Assembly (NCBI GenBank): GCA_023419055.1
Contig: JAEZYO010000999.1
Location: 1 to 5,572 of the forward strand
DNA: 5,572 nt
Direction of reading: 5' to 3'
From: Pseudomonadota bacterium
GTDB lineage: Bacteria > Myxococcota > Polyangia > Polyangiales > Polyangiaceae
In this document: positions 5,299-5,572 of the stretch, in pieces
Position numbering within the stretch: the first letter of the stretch is position 1
Layout of the letters: every line of letters starts with the position of its first letter
Notes under the pieces: model-generated
Databases searched by the model: none
What the model was told of the DNA's origin: nothing
What the model saw: the letters and a program-made list of their open reading frames with translations, nothing else
Program-made: the position numbers and the translations under genes

Positions 5299-5572
5299 AT
5301 GAAGGGCTGGTCCGCCGCTCCGACCTTGGGCAGCTTCGTGCGCGCGTGCGCGCGATCGAGCCGCACGTTCGCCCGTTCGATAGCGCATCTTCTCTGCCTG
5401 GCTACGCTCCTTTTGCCCGCGGTCGCAGAGGCAAGGGACGCAACACCCGCCCACGACGCGGCGGCTCGATACATCGATCAGCTGGTCCAGCGCGCGCGCG
5501 CGGCGAAGCTCGCCGAGAGCAAGACGTGGCGGCGGCTCGGTCACTATCGGAAGAACAAGTTCGTCGGCTACA
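5299..5572 (+). CDS. Exported protein, N-terminal part only (3' end outside window); possibly DUF4105-like
   Basis: An open frame from ATG5299 runs without a stop to the window edge (91 full codons). The protein begins with a long, basic n-region (1-28, several Arg), then a hydrophobic core at about 29-43 (IAHLLCLATLLLPAVA) and an AEA site after residue 45, so a signal peptide is likely. The mature start has a helical stretch with YIDQLVQRARAAKLAES, then TWRRLGHYRKN. This order (Y-D-L, AR, L-A, W, L-HY) reminds me of the N-terminus of DUF4105 (Lnb-type periplasmic) proteins, but that is memory-based and weak. The in-frame TGA at 5275-5277 makes ATG5299 the first possible start; no good Shine-Dalgarno precedes it, and GTG5338 (codon 14) is an alternative that shortens the unusually long n-region. 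It is divergent from the secreted-protein gene, with 130 nt between the starts and no convincing promoter seen. Confidence 0.72.
   Translation, partial: MKGWSAAPTLGSFVRACARSSRTFARSIAHLLCLATLLLPAVAEARDATPAHDAAARYIDQLVQRARAAKLAESKTWRRLGHYRKNKFVGY

Noticed and set aside
5299..5433. Possible Tat signal peptide on the truncated exported protein, given nearby tatBC
   Set aside because: The Arg residues of the n-region are scattered and do not form an S/T-R-R-x-F-L-K motif; a Sec signal is the simpler reading.

Overview
The window looks like a chromosomal segment of a GC-rich Gram-negative bacterium, most likely a member of the Myxococcota (Polyangiales-type). This rests on high GC, strong G/C bias at third codon positions, GTG starts, and a secreted Ala/Pro-rich protein of a style common in that group. 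It is a judgement from composition and protein style, not from a database search.

From left to right there are three transcription blocks plus the start of a fourth. Block 1 (+ strand, 1-2086) is the tail of a cytochrome c maturation operon. It holds the C-terminal part of ccmC, a small ccmD-like gene and an unrecognised 41-residue single-pass membrane microprotein, followed 2 nt later by a medium-chain-type acyl-CoA dehydrogenase. The junctions are tight (25-nt gap, 4-nt overlap, 2-nt gap), which suggests one transcript. Block 2 (- strand, 3124-2093) is a PrsW-family intramembrane metalloprotease gene, convergent with block 1. The two stop codons sit symmetrically in the arms of one perfect palindrome. 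Block 3 (+ strand, 3203-4398) is tatB-tatC, overlapping by 4 nt and divergent from the prsW-like gene across a 78-nt spacer.

Convergent with tatC is a - strand gene (5168-4443) for a secreted or envelope protein: signal peptide, Pro/Ala linker, small domain with a Cys pair, and two hydrophobic segments joined by a very acidic loop. Divergent from it, a + strand gene starts at 5299 and runs off the end; it encodes a signal-peptide-bearing protein.

The common theme is the cell envelope: heme delivery for cytochrome c, export of folded proteins by Tat, intramembrane proteolysis and secreted proteins. The acyl-CoA dehydrogenase is the metabolic outlier. No RNA genes, CRISPR arrays, insertion sequences or phage genes were seen. 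Most of the content is ordinary core genome. The points most worth a second look are the microprotein and acyl-CoA dehydrogenase attached to the ccm genes, the stop-codon palindrome, and the acidic DxDxDG-like loop of the secreted protein.
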